Position numbers and translations under genes: made by a program. The notes below the pieces were generated by a model. The model was not told where the DNA came from, searched no databases, and saw nothing but the letters and a program-made list of their open reading frames with translations. Of a DNA stretch of 64,000 nucleotides, positions 28,546 through 41,067 are shown piece by piece. Each line of letters starts with the position of its first letter. The stretch's first letter is position 1. Source of the DNA: Brienomyrus brachyistius (Eukaryota > Chordata > Actinopteri > Osteoglossiformes > Mormyridae); NCBI RefSeq assembly GCF_023856365.1, contig NC_064544.1:24466399-24530398 (forward strand), given 5' to 3'.

Positions 28546-30389
28546 TTGCTGCATCAGTGCAGAGCACAGTGGTCTTCCATCCCACCGGGGATTCCCACAT
28601 CTGTAATGCCATATTGTCAATGCTGTAATATTGAACAGATGTAATGAATGACACAGACTTAGAACTGAGCTTTTCTATACTAACTGTCTCACTTTGCAAT
28701 GCCAGTGATACCTTTTTTCTGGAAACAGATAAATAAGAAGTGCCTGGGTACACTGACTAATCCCTACTTCGCCTTCCTAGTCAGCTTGCTGCTTAACCCC
28801 AGAGACTTTATTTATGTTTATTTTGCTCTTATCATCGACCTCTTTAATATCAAGGGCTGGGAAGAGATTTATTTCTTATTGTGGAATTTATTTTAAGTGT
28901 ATCTTCTCTTACTAATTAGTAGATTCTTTACAATGAATGCTTTGAGGCATAGTTATGACGTGTCACTTGATCAGACATATGTATCTGTCATTTTTTCATG
29001 CATAATGCATTTCATCTTCGCCTGAGGTGGCACTCTGCTCATCAGGTGGTGGAATTTTTTCAAGAGCCTTCAATTCTTTTCAACAAGTCTGTCCGTTCCT
29101 TATTTTTTCCACTTCCAACACCACAATATAATAACTGGTCTTCACTTCTATTTAACTGTTTGCCACATGGATAAGGGAACCATAGAGACACCCTGACTGA
29201 TGCAGTTATAATCTATTGTAACTTTGTTATGAGCCTTCCTAACCCCCAAGTGGCCCAAACAGTCTCTCATGTTAACAACATGTACTGTACACTGCATGAA
29301 GACATTAACACCAAACCAGGAGGTCCGGATATTGGGAGGTTTATTTTCATCTCTTCGGTTTATTAAATGGAAATTGAAAACTCCCTCTAAAAAGTATCCA
29401 CGGCCTCCATACAAGCTACTGCTTAGTTTGATGTGTAGAACAGGAAGAGGAACCATGTTTTGGCAGGTGAATCTGAGAAGTAACAAATTTAGGAGTCAGC
29501 ACTGAGCTTTAACAAGATGTGAAGCACCTAAACAGCCTGATCCCTGTTTCCTCTGATCTCTTACTGGAGCAGGGGGACGGCGATTCGGCCAAATGTGGGA
29601 GGTGCCGTGTCTACTAGAGTGTACGTTACAAACACTATAGAGAGCAAAGCCCTCAGCGCCGTGAATAAGCTCAAAACTTGTAGTCTCTGTTCACCTCCTT
29701 GTAGTGTTTTTTTAAATGCCATCCTGCAATAGGTCTCAGTCTTACATCCCATTGCTCATCTGTTACATTTACATCTTTTCCAATTCACTGTCCCATGGGG
29801 GAGACACATGTGAACATGAGGACTTGATATCTTTTTTCATTTTCTTGGTTTAAATCTTTTCACTGATCTGCTTCAAAACAAGCATCGGCAAACCAGAGGG
29901 GAGCCAAGACTTCAAAACAAATATTTGGTCTCTGCTGCTGTTTTTGTCACTTTTGTGTAAAATCAAATGAGGGATAAAAAGGCTCTTTGCAAGTCTGGAT
30001 TTTTCTTGTTCCATTTTATCAGAATAGCATGAGTGTATGTTCATCCCAGGTTAACACTCTGACCTTTTGTCAAAGCAATTTCAGAGAGCTGTCAATCTGA
30101 AGAAAAGGGAACTTTCAGGGGCTGAGCAATACAACAGAGATTGCTTTCTGATGTGAGTAATTACTATATTCAAGAAATGTGCATTGCGAAACTGCAAATT
30201 ACTGTTACATGAATATCACGAGAATACAGAGTAAATACTATTATTATATATGTACTGCATCGCTCTAGACTTTAATAATAACAGTGAAAACCTCAACAGG
30301 TAACAGGAGATATGATGATTGATGCAGAAACACACAATGATGCCTACAGATAAATAGGAGGTTGGGGCGTTGTTTGTATGAGGACATTG
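28546..30389. other. Unannotated, apparently single-copy
   Basis: No gene or known repeat. Several frames of 60-112 codons on both strands lack motifs. It may be intronic or intergenic sequence. Confidence 0.4.
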
Positions 30390-31335
30390 GGGCACAATGG
30401 CACGTGGTGGCCGGTTGTGCACAGGTTACACACTGTGCATGAGTATGCACAATGCCAAGTGATGGCCGATTGTGCACAGGTTACACACTGTGCATGAGTG
30501 TGCACAATGCCAAGTGGTGGCCGATTGTGCACAGGTTACACACTGTGCATGAGTGTGCACAATGCCAAGTGGTGGCCGATTGTGCACAGGTTACACACTG
30601 CATGAGTGTGCACAATGCCAAGTGGTGGCCGATTGTGCACAGGTTACACACTGTGCATGAGTGTGCACAATGCCAAGTGGTGGCCGGTTGTACACAGGTT
30701 ACACACTGTGCATGAGTGTGCACAATGCCACGTGGTGGCCGGTTGTGCACAGGTTACACACTGTGCATGAGTGTGCACAATGCCACGTTGTGGCCAGTTG
30801 TGCACAGGTTACACACTGTGCATGAGTGTGCACAATACCAAGTGGTGGCCGATTGTGCACAGGTTACACACTGTGCATGAGTGTGCACAATGCCAAGTGG
30901 TGGCCGGTTGTACACAGGTTACACACTGTGCATGAGTGTGCACAATGCCACGTGGTGGCCGGTTGTGCACAGGTTACACACTGTGCATGAGTGTGCACAA
31001 TGCCACGTTGTGGCCAGTTGTGCACAGGTTACACACTGTGCATGAGTGTGCACAATGCCAAGTGGTGGCCGATTGTGCACAGGTTACACACTGTGCATGA
31101 GTGTGCACAATGCCAAGTGGTGGCCGGTTGTACACAGGTTACACACTGTGCATGAGTGTGCACAATGCCACGTGGTGGCCGGTTGTACACAGGTTACACA
31201 CTGTGCATGAGTGTGCACAATGCCAAGTGGTGGCCGGTTGTACACAGGTTACACACTGTGCATGAGTGTGCACAATGCCACGTGGTGGCAGGTTGTGCAC
31301 AGGTTACACACTGTGCATGAGTGTGCACAATGCCC
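30390..31335. repeat. 55-bp minisatellite, 17 units, with four-unit higher-order repeat
   Basis: The unit GTGCACAATGCCAAGTGGTGGCCGATTGTGCACAGGTTACACACTGTGCATGAGT contains GTGCAC palindromes. Seventeen CACAGGTTACACACTG cores are present. Variants at the AAGTGG/CGTGG/CGTTG and GATTGTGC/GGTTGTAC/GGTTGTGC/AGTTGTGC positions follow the order a-b-c-d from unit 5 on, repeated about two and a half times (220-bp period). Frames across it on both strands are artefacts. Confidence 0.95.
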
Positions 31336-32689
31336 CAGGTTAAGAAATTGCACCTTCCCCAAAGGGTCCTCATCAAACAAATATGATGCGATGCATGTGT
31401 GGTACTGCCATTCGGACACCCTTTGAAGTATGACGCACCTTCCCATGAGAAGGTGTGCCATTAGCTCTTATTAGCGCACCACCTGCCTTACCTTAACGAG
31501 TAACTAATTGGTTCTGTGCATGTCCTGAAATAATAAAAGAGTTCAATGTGTATTGATTCAGCTGGCTTCCTATTTCAGAAAAAGACAGCATACAAATGAT
31601 CACTGTAGCAACGAGCCTGTATATCTCTTCCATATATGCTTACGAGTCTCTCCACCCCACCCCCATTGCTCCTCAACCAGGCAAATGTTCTGTGCCCCAG
31701 CACAAAGGACTTTGGATTGTGCTGCCCTTGCTTTAGATGCAGTCACATGTTATTATCTGTCAGTGAGGGGTCTTGTGCGTTTTGCATCCCATTAAAGTTA
31801 AAAAGCGTGAGATCTCCAATTGCCCTTCTTTGAGACTACAGCTTCCTCCAGCATGCATGAATTGATGTTTTCTGCTCCTGTTCCTCTCCCCTTCATTAAG
31901 TGTCAGATAACAGTGGACGAGTGAGGCAATTCAGATGAATTATAAAGCTGTCCAGATCTCCACCAATCTGAACACGGTCTAATAAGCTCGAGCAAGCGGG
32001 GCAGGATGTGTCTGTTTATGATGTAGGAGTGATGTTTGGGACACCAGGAAATTAATGAATAATGAATCCCTGGTAGCCCTGTATTTTAAGAACTCCTTAT
32101 TCCAGATATTATGCCTTTATGTCTGGCATGTTGTAGAAGTTATGGAGGAAGAATCCAGCTTTGCAGAGCAGGATTTTTAGCCAGTAAGTTCTGGAAGTTA
32201 AGTCGGGCTGGAAGTCTTCTTCATTACACCTCCAGCTGCTTTATGGGCACAGCTGGCCATGGCTGGATGACCCGTGTTGAGCAAGAACCTGATACTTACC
32301 CACAACAGCTTGTAAGCGAATGTGACTCTGGCATTGTGCTGGAAGGGATACTGAGATGGGGGAGGACTTTTTTGTAAAAGATGCTTTTTTATAAAAAAAA
32401 GGCCATAGAGCAGTAGCAAAATAAAAATGAAATGAAGTACCTCTGCGCTATTTATTGTTAGGTATAACTCTGCTAATAATAGGGCTCTGTGGTCACCTTT
32501 AACTAGCAAGCCTCTCCAGATTTCATTCCTACAAGGACAGCATATGTTGCTTACAGGGACATGTGTCACGTCCCATAGTGTGAACGTATAAATCTGTAAC
32601 TTGCAAGCAACTGAATAATACAGAACAGGATAATATCAATATTATAAGTATCAAAGACATAAGATGAAGTACTGGTTAGACCCAACTGA
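31336..32689. other. No gene; candidate conserved stretch near 31840-32075
   Basis: Unique-looking sequence. 31840-32075 has balanced composition and many short AT-rich binding-site-like cores (GAATTGATG, TTCATTAAGTG, GATGAATTATAAAG, AAATTAATGAATAATGAATCC) without repeats, a look typical of conserved enhancers. Needs comparative data. Confidence 0.35.
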
Positions 32690-32870
32690 TAATTATAACT
32701 CTAGGATGATGAGTGGTTCAGCAAGGACATGATTGGAAAGATACCTCTTCAAATCCCGGCAGAGTGATGTCATTACTGGGCCATTGTTTAAGGCCCGTAG
32801 CCCCCAGCTGCCTCCGAGACTGGCTGACCCTACTTTGCCAATTGTCACGTGAAAGCATCAGAAAAATATT
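32690..32870 (+). repeat. tRNA-derived SINE, second family
   Basis: CTTCAAATCCCGGCAG (B box), TACTGGGCCATTGTTTAAGGCCCGTAGCCCCCAGCTGCCTCCGAGACTGGCTGACCCTAC and ACGTGAAAGCATCAG follow the common fish SINE layout (GGTTCAAATCCC, GGGCCCTTGAGCAAGGCCC, GACTGGCTGACCCT, AAAAGCATCTGC). The head is decayed. Confidence 0.75.
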
Positions 32871-35285
32871 TTAATGTTTGTTTTGGCTTTCAAGACAGAA
32901 ACAATAGAAATAGAGCAACATAGAAAATGTGGAGATTAAAATCCTTAATCTGAAGTGCTGAGCAGAACTGCCCATTCTTTCAGAGCTCAGGAACTCTCAC
33001 ATTAAGCCTCCTTAAAGGATATGCATCCTACTCAGTGTGCTTTAAGCGCTTCTTTGCTGAGTTGTGCACAAATGCTCATTTAAATCACATTTTCTGGCCT
33101 TCTTCACATTACATATGACAGTGGCTTGCTGCCCCTGTGTTTTGGAACAATGCACAGAAACAGACCCAGTTTAAACACGTGCAGTAATGATGCACGTGTG
33201 TAAAATAATATTTATCAAATATCTATCTGCAGGAAAAATGTGTGCCATCTCAGAAATTAATCCTTGGGGTTAAAGAACAGACTTTGTTAGCCTGTTTTTT
33301 CTCATTTGCGACTGTATAATTAGCATCTGTATTGTAGCCCAGTGGATCTACAGTATAGCTTTTCACACAACGACACAGCAGCATTCACTCATAGGAATAA
33401 ATAAACACATAGATAACAGGGCACAAGGTAGGCATGCTTTCTCTGATAGCATCATTTGTTCGGAGGCTTTAAAGGGGCTGAAAATGGAAGTATGAACATA
33501 TGAAGCCTGTTATACCATATGTGGACCTGAGAAGGCTGTTAGAAGTGGAAAAACAGAACGTGGCATTTGGGCCAGCTGCTGTCCGTTCAGCACCAGTGGA
33601 GGGCCTGCCCCATGGACAGTGACCCGAGGTCAGCACATACGGGACAGGCTAAGCAACTGGCCAGCCACTGCATATCCTTGTCAGCCCCAGCTGGCCTTAT
33701 GAGACGCCAGGGTCATCCGAGCGGCTCGGTTTCAGCAGCTACAAGCTCCAGTGTGCTGGAACGGGCTGCCAGCAGCTCCTTCTTGCTGTTCTCCATGCAC
33801 AGAGGCTGACCTCCCGGATCGGGGGGAGGCTGCTGCAGCAGGTGGTCTACAGCACAACTTTGTTGTTTGCACTTGACCCACATTAAATGTCTTGCTTCCT
33901 GCTACATGAGTATCACAATGAGAAGCGTGTTTTAAATGTATTATTACCAGGTTGTTAGGGCTGCCCAGGCCTGAATGGGTCATGCATGGAAAGCAGAGGA
34001 AGCAGCTGTTGCTAGGTGGAGTCACCCAGATGATGCTGAGCAGATTCTGTCTAGAAGAGCTGGTCTTGGATTGGGAGGCCACTTCAGTTATGCTCAGTCA
34101 TCTCAAGAAAAGAGAGGAAAGCAATGGTATAGCCAGGATGGAGGAAGAGCCAGCTAGTGACAGCCAGGCTGCTGGATGATTAGAGAGGGCACATTTGGCA
34201 GATACATGGTGGAGACTAACCTGTGGAAAATATCACAGGCAAGCATCATCAGATCCACTTCTCTGGTGCCCCAAGCATAAGCCTACAGAATATTTTTTCA
34301 GGGTTCAATGGAGGCACAGGTGGCAGCACAATCAGGTCCTGTATGAGCCGGAGGAGGTGCTGGAGATGTGTTGTCAAAATGCCAACAAAGTGAAACTGGA
34401 CGATGAAATTTGCAGAGGGAAGGGGGCGTCAGCGGTGAATGTGCAGAGTCAAGGCAAACAAAGACCACCACCTCCTACAAGTATAGCCGAGTTTCTTTGT
34501 GAAGCAAAGAAGGGTTACACAGGCTAGCAGGAGGCTGGGACAGTCAGGGTTCCTGAAAATGACTAGAGGATGAAAGTAGATTTTTATTCAGCAGCTACAT
34601 TTCCTAATGAAATCATCACTACCTCTGACTCAAGGTCTGCCATTGTGGGATGGTCTACAATACCCACAGAAGTAAAAGTAGATGGAGAACCATCAGTTAC
34701 CCACAATTGGTGTGTCGTCGATGCTTTGCGGGAACATCTGCTGAACATCTGATGCCATTACATGATGCCAAGATACGGAAGACATTGAAAGCGATGATCC
34801 AAGAAGCTGATTAGGGCAGCATCTAGCTATACATAAGAAGGAAGGATTAAAGTCAGTCAGTGTATGATTTAGCCAGCGAGAAGGAGGTAGAATAGCAGAG
34901 CAAGTGATTCAGGGGATTCTAGCGATATCAAGATTCCTGGGTCTACCTGCAGTGGGTGGCAGAGAGACAACTCTGAGCCTGGCCCACCACCAGGAGATAA
35001 TGAAGGGGTGATACAGTACGTCAATGCAGGGTGTGTCCTGGATGGTGGCCCTACAGCTGGTCCAGGCACCTGCAGCAAATCCTAGCAGGTATAACCCTTT
35101 CTGGTACAATTATCATTTAAACTACATAATTTTGTTGCTCAGTAATCACAGATATTCAACAGAGCGAGGTATTAGGATTGAACTTCTTTAGTATGGACTA
35201 GCTTAGGTTTACTATGCAGATCTGCTTTTGGTGGAGATGCAGGCTGGCATCTGCAGTGCTTCTGAACCCAAGCTTCACTCACTTT
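32871..35285. other. No gene recognised; GC-richer part at 33560-34860
   Basis: 33560-34860 has frames of up to 116 codons on both strands, including CPKHKPTEYFFRVQWRH at about 34260-34310, but none resembles a known protein and stops are frequent between them. It could be an old retroelement or non-coding transcript. The remainder is plain. Confidence 0.3.
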
Positions 35286-35289
35286 TTTG

Positions 35290-35398
35290 TTGCTTTGGAC
35301 AAAACATCTGCTAAACAAACAAATAAACAAATAATGTGATGTGTTTTTAAAACTTTTATTACTATTATTATTATTAGTAGTAGTAGTAATAGTGGTGC
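35290..35398. repeat. SINE-like 3' tail and ATT/AGT microsatellite
   Basis: TTGCTTTGGACAAAACATCTGCTAAACAAACAAATAAACAAATAA is the typical 3' end of the SINE family at 32690, without its head. At 35360-35395 follow ATT and AGT triplets. Confidence 0.5.
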
Positions 35399-35399
35399 T

Positions 35400-37085
35400 G
35401 GTGGCGGTGGTAGTATTTATTTCTGGAGACCTTGCTTGGTGTTCTCGCATTGCTGTTCTCTATTAATTTTTCATGGGCAATTGGACAAAAATAGGAAAAA
35501 TAAACAGGTGGCATCATTTGTTACATATTTTAAATATTTGGGCATAAAACAAATACAAACAATGCAACACAACATTATGGAAAATTAAAAATATGTGGAG
35601 TAAAATGCAGCAGAAATATACTGTGTATTTTAAATGAATAATTAATTCTTATTTTTATTAATTCTTTTTAGGCAGAATTCATATACTATATGATACACCA
35701 TTCAATTCAATTGAAAAAAGTACAATAAAAGCTTTCAAATATTGTAATGAATTAAAAAAAACACTTAAAGACTCAGCACTAGGTGTCACTATTCCCTCCT
35801 TAGGAAAAAGTATCTTGCCAGTCAATCCTATCAGTTTGCCAAATGGTTTAAATGATTATTCTTTTTCCTTTGTGATCTTCTGCTAAGTTAAAATTAGTAA
35901 CAGAGATATGTCTTGCCTTAGTTATACTTACATTTTTAATAACTGAGCGGTATTCCTGCACAGTTTGTATGCAAAAGAGAGAGTACAATAATATTTTGCC
36001 AAGTGCAAAGTGAATTATATGGGAAATTGAACTGTAACCTAAATGACATTGAAATTGAAAGGATGATTTCAGGGTCCCAGCTGGTCCCAGAGCCAAGGTA
36101 TGCTCCGTCCAGCCCACATACTCATCCGTTTGCATCAACTGAAACAAACCAAGCACCAGCCATTGACACATCTGCACTCACAAAGACAACAAATGCAGAG
36201 AGGCAGGCAGGAAATCCATGGGGAACGCAAAGTGTTTTGTCTGCTGATAAGAGTAGTGTGGTTCCTTAGTGTAGTATTACCCCAGAGGGAACTAGTCAGC
36301 GTGGGGGAATCAGCTGATCTTATGACAAAGGAGATACTTCTTACCAGTCAACAGCCCCAGCGCTGCACATGCAAATACATAATAGCCTTCATTTTCCACA
36401 GCCTCTTTTTAGCAAATGTGATCTACCACTTTCAGTGCAGACCTGATTTTAACTGGGCGTTTACATACCTATACCGAAATCTTAAGAGAGGTTTACATCA
36501 AAATCCTGATTATGTAAATGTGTGCATACTCGTGTGAGAGGAAGCGGGAGCAAACACTTAAGAGCGTTACTGAGCCGTAACTGCTTTCATAAAGGAAAAA
36601 CTCACAATGGCAATTCGAACCAAATCATCACCTGCAAATGAATGTTTACTGTGTAAATGCTGAATAGAAAGTGTGCGCTCCAATAGCAAATGAACGCTTT
36701 ATAGAATGTAAAGTTGAGATAAAAGGTGGATGCTTTCCAAACAAATTCTAAAGCTTTTTTTGAGATGTGAAGTTGTGATGGATCACAACATTTAATTAGT
36801 CTTAATTAAATGGTGACAGTAATAAGAATAATCATATTCTCAGGAAGCATATTGTGCTCAGCCAGAGATATTAGGGAGCAAGAACTGATTTGACAATCTG
36901 GAGCACAAGCTCAGGCGTTAGGAGAGCCTGACAAACAGAAGTGGCTGAAAGTGTCAGTGCCTCAGGTGTCATCGCACTGATAATTCATCACAATTTTCAG
37001 GAGTTTGCAGAGTGCTAGCAACTATCAAGGAATAAAAAGCTCAAGGCTTGAATGAATGGAGTACTGAAATCCTTTGAAAACCATG
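35400..37085. other. No gene; candidate conserved element at 36770-37020
   Basis: Mostly AT-rich unique DNA. 36770-37020 contains TTTAATTAGTCTTAATTAAATGG and GTGTCATCGCACTGATAATTCATCACAATTTTC, with several homeodomain-type cores and no repeats. The 145-codon plus frame at 36100 has no recognisable domain. Confidence 0.35.
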
Positions 37086-37260
37086 TACATATGGCACTTT
37101 TCCACTACTACGAAGAACCAAGCCGAGCTCAAGCTAAACCACAAAGAGACGGTTTTCCATTGTAAATTATGCAAGCCGAAAGCGTGACTAAGCTGTGCTG
37201 GTTGCGTCACCACCAACTGATTAGTTGAAATGCACAGAGATACCAGCATTCTGTGTTGGT
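37086..37260 (+). repeat. Remnant of a hAT-like MITE
   Basis: ATGGCACTTTTCCACTACTACG and AACCAAGCCGAGCTC, then GGTTTTCCATTG and GCTGTGCTGGTTGCGTCACC are features of a common fish repeat starting GGCACTTTTCCACT. No matching right end found. Confidence 0.4.
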
Positions 37261-38696
37261 ATGCATGGATTATCTGAAGGAATATCTGAAGGAAAAAAAG
37301 GTTCAATATATTATTCATCATTAGATACAGGTATATCGCACATCGTGATGTATTGATGCATTCCCGATATCTCGGAACTTGAAAATTTCCTCTTACTATA
37401 GAACAGCTGGACACAATGGATTCTGTAATGCTAATTCCAGTAGCATTTGATGCTAACATGACACGGTGATCCTGACAGACATGCTAGCGGAAATCAAATC
37501 AGGATGTAAACTGTGTGCACAGTAAATAAGTGTCTCTTTGGGTTTACATCAATGTTGATCTCCAACCAGGGCAACATGTTTACTGAGCTGACCCTTCAGC
37601 AGAGGAAAATGGAATTAAGCCTGAACTATGCTGTAACTAGTCTCTCATCGCGGTATGGCTCTGGAATGGCCTGTTTCCTGAATGCCTGTGAAAATCGGAA
37701 ATAGTGTTCCCAGGCTGGACATGACGCTAAGAGGGGAGGCTGAAAGAGCAGGTCATCTGATCTACGCACTTCTCTATTGAAGAGGTGATCCATCTTGTAG
37801 ATACAGTACTATATAATAATGGTGTATATTAGGGCTGGGGATGGTATGATGGGGGTGCTGTTGAAATGCTGGTGTCCAGTGGTGACACATGACGAGTCCT
37901 CATTATTTATTCAGAATTGATGTATGAGGTTCAGTCCAGTTTTGTTTGGCTAGTAGACACCCCACACCCTGTTACTGACCTGCACTTCTGGGCCTTTCCA
38001 TGGCCCAGTTCCCATTTTGTTTATTTTATATGTAATTTCCCCATGTTTAACATTTCCTCCACTATATTTCAACTCATATTCAGTTCCTATTCCTTTCTGC
38101 CATCTATCTGCCCTGCACGCCATCTCCCCCAGAGAGACGCTCATGCCTGGTGACCTTCGTCCAGCCCCAATACCTCTTTTTTTTTTGCCCTATTCCCTTG
38201 TAGCCCCTCTTCCCTATAGCTATAGTTTTCATTGTGCAAACAGCCTCATGTTGGCACGGCAACAATTCACCAGAAAGATACAAAAAAAAACACAGGAGCA
38301 GATGAGTAGACTTGGCTCTACTGATTTAATAATTAATGCTTCAACTTAGTAAGTAGAAAAGTTTTAGGAAATGGTATGTTTTGATTTCTTGCTATAAAGC
38401 AGAATATTTTTAGGAAACATTAACCTACCCTGCGTAGGTCATACTTCAGGATGTATTTACACTAGACAATCCGTACCATGCTTCTTTGAGCATCTTTGAC
38501 CAAGAAGTCTAGTTCATTTGACTATTGCCCAGGCTGGGGTATGGTTCAGTTAGACTTGGGCATAATATGTATCCAGTCATCGTTAACCCTGCCTGAGCAC
38601 GAAACACAGATATTACGTCAATAAGGCGACTGGCACACATATGTTCACATGTACACTATACATGAAACTGACCCGGTAGGAAAGGATCAGATAGAT
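37261..38696. other. No gene recognised
   Basis: 37920-38215 is pyrimidine-rich and may be an old LTR, but has no boundaries. 38017-38349 has a 110-codon frame with no motif. Nothing else supported. Confidence 0.3.
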
Positions 38697-38911
38697 TGTA
38701 CAGATCAGGTAGGGTGTACAGATCAGGTAAGCTGTACAGATCAGGTAGGGTGTACAGGTCAGGTAAGCTGTACACATCGGGTAGGGTGTACAGATCAGGT
38801 AAGCTGTACAGATCGGGTAGGGTGTACAGATCAAGTAGGGTGTACAGATCAGGTAAGCTGTACAGATCGGGAAGGGTGTACAGATCAGGTAAGCTGTACA
38901 GATCGGGTAGC
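38697..38911. repeat. 18-bp minisatellite in 36-bp pairs, 12 units
   Basis: The units TGTACAGATCAGGTAGGG and TGTACAGATCAGGTAAGC largely alternate, giving a 36-bp higher-order period. 18 is a multiple of 3, so all frames stay open: the plus strand gives YRSGRVYRSGKL, the minus strand YLICTPYLICTA. The plus frame runs on into the Myb/SANT relic. Confidence 0.95.
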
Positions 38912-38926
38912 CACAAACGTATAAGA

Positions 38927-39064
38927 AAGATGGCAGCAAAGGGATCACTTTGGTGTAGTTTGCTGGAAATCTTGGCTAATGAGAGTATCCAGGAAAATCT
39001 GGATGCAGCACACAAAAACACTGAGATATTCGGTAAAATAGGGGACTTTATATGTGGAGAATGA
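38927..39064 (+). pseudogene. Myb/SANT-like relic after the minisatellite
   Basis: ATG at 38930 opens MAAKGSLWCSLLEILANES, then IQENLDAAHKNTEIFGKIGDF, and stops at 39062. It follows the first two helices of the Myb/SANT (trihelix) type seen in PIF/Harbinger elements: W, then LLEI...SIQ..LD...KN..IF.KI. A few residues (the usual TxEE after W) are missing. No TIRs found nearby. Confidence 0.55.
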
Positions 39065-39720
39065 TTTAATGAAAATTGCTGTGTTGCATACTCATGTGTC
39101 ATTGCACCCAAGGCAAACCCTAATAAGCAAAAAAGGGCATTAATCATGAAATCCACTGTGCTATGCAATAGCACTTTCCTTTCTATGTTTTCTTCAAGAC
39201 AAAAAGTCGCACGGTGAAGATGGAAGTGTGTTCAAGCCTGGATTGTTAAGTGCAATGTGAGCGCAAACCGGTGGAGGAATTGACAGTAGTGGGGGGGTCA
39301 ATCATGCTCAGGTACGGTGTAAGGCAATCGAGCCAAGTGTGAGTACTGCCTTATGCGTTGCTATCATTGTGGCTACATTGCATTTACATCCTTAATGTGA
39401 AGCAGGGAGGAAAGAGCACAGACAGGAACCAACCAATCAGAGGCTACACATGCCGTCCTAAAGCCTTAACGGGGTCTGGTAAGCCCCCCTGTCACTCATC
39501 CTCCACAGAAAACCCAGTCGCAGTGTCCCTGCTGCTCAAATCTAGTCCAGTCCACCAAGCTCTTTATTTCTGTCCACATCAAAGCAGTATGTCCATGTGC
39601 CCTCTAGCCGTCAGGTAATGTAATGAAGAAGAAACCCAGCCCTCCACCTGGCACAGCCAAGCCCAAACTGGCAGCACTGCAGCTACGGGACTCATCTTAT
39701 CCCTGGTGTAACGTAACAGA
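39065..39720. other. No recognised feature
   Basis: Mixed sequence without repeat or gene signals that I recognise. Confidence 0.35.
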
Positions 39721-39721
39721 T

Positions 39722-39890
39722 CACATTACCTTTATTTAATGGACGCTTTTATTTTGGGTCAGCCAGTCCCTGGAGTGACTGTGGAATAAGGGCCTTGTTT
39801 ACGGGACCCCATGATGAAATCACTCTGCCAACCTTGAGATTTAAACTGGTGACCATATGATCATGGGTCAACAGGTCTAGGATGCTTTAG
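39722..39890 (-). repeat. tRNA-derived SINE, second family, reverse copy
   Basis: The reverse complement reads GGTTGGCAGAGTGATTTCATC, ACAAGGCCCTTATTCCACAGTCACTCCAGGGACTGGCTGACCC and AAAATAAAAGCGTCCATTAAATAAAGGTAATGTGA, the same layout as 32690-32870. The B-box side is changed to CAGTTTAAATCTC. Confidence 0.7.
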
Positions 39891-41067
39891 ATAAAAGGAC
39901 AACAGATGACTTCAGTTTTGACACTAGTCAAAGTAAAGTAGTTGCTGTTAAAAGGAAGTGGGGGGAGACTGTAAAGGAGGGATGGGAGGGGATCCCCCAT
40001 GCCCCCCCATAACCCCCCTCATCCTGCCCAGCTGTAACTGATCGAACTTCAGTTGCAATATACAGACACGAAGAAGCCTTTCCTGAAGTTTTGCTGCTCA
40101 GAATGCAAAATTTACATAACAGGGAATCCCCAGGGCTGTAAAACCAGCTTTTTGATGGATGAATAAAACCACTGAAAAGAAAAAAATAAAAGCGAAATGA
40201 CCCGATTCTGCAAATTTTGCCCAAGGGAATAGGCAGAAAGTGCAGACTTCATTAGATACTTTGGAATGTGCCATTGTCATATAATTTCTTTTGAAGTGCT
40301 TTGTATGAATCAGATTGCTGTTACACTGTATGAATGAATGCCCTTCATAGACATTAGTGTCAACAGGCCCTTGTACCGGATGCAGTGGAAAATATGTACA
40401 AGCACTAACATCCTTATGCCGCACAAATAATTAAACTGAAGTAAACAGCTTTTTTTATATCAAGATGTCACACACACACATAGACATATATATAATTTTT
40501 TGATTTCCTGTGCTTTTTCTTTGATATACAATATTATGCGAAAAAATATTCTTGTTTTGGGTTAAAGATCTTGTCATTTTCTGGCTTGAACACGGCCCTC
40601 AGGAGGCATATTCTACAGGCAAAGGGGTGGACAGTGTACATGTATGATGCTGAGATTATGGGGTGTCCTGCCTAGGAGAAGTGCACAGCTGTAGCTCGCT
40701 GTAATGTTTATATGGAGAACTCTCTTGTGGTTACTGCACCCCACCTTCATCAGCCTTCTGGCTGCCCTGTCTCTCTCCCCTTGTTATACTGTAGAAATGC
40801 AGGATAATATTGCAGTCTTGTTAAGGCTCTCTGCTGAGTCCTCCGGTTGTTAGTGCTCAGGTTTTCTGGCTCAAACACTGTTACCTTTCCTCTCCTCTGC
40901 ACAAAGGACAGCAAGCAGGAGTCCACATCAGGCTCAGGAGAGTTTAGGAAGCAGATAATGGCAGCAGACCCTTCAGAGGGCATTTTTAACAACCTCAGTT
41001 ATGTGTCAGTTTAGCTATGCTAATTAGCATGTGCCCACATGCATGGGAGAACCATCTTTGTTTAAGG
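39891..41067. other. No gene recognised
   Basis: Unique-looking DNA with a short CA/TA run near 40470-40495. Frames on the minus strand (80-108 codons) carry no motif. Confidence 0.35.

Noticed and set aside
27799..28628. Long Cys/Val/His-rich reading frames on both strands (up to 172 codons)
   Set aside because: They are translations of the GT-rich minisatellite and the hAT MITE inside it; they occur in several frames and both strands.
30452..31376. CRISPR-like array, because of the regular 55-bp repetition
   Set aside because: Units are contiguous without unique spacers, and the setting is a vertebrate genome; it is a minisatellite.
33567..34752. Cluster of frames (80-116 codons) as a possible host gene
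   Set aside because: They alternate between frames and strands, have no recognised motif, and no splice pattern could be built.
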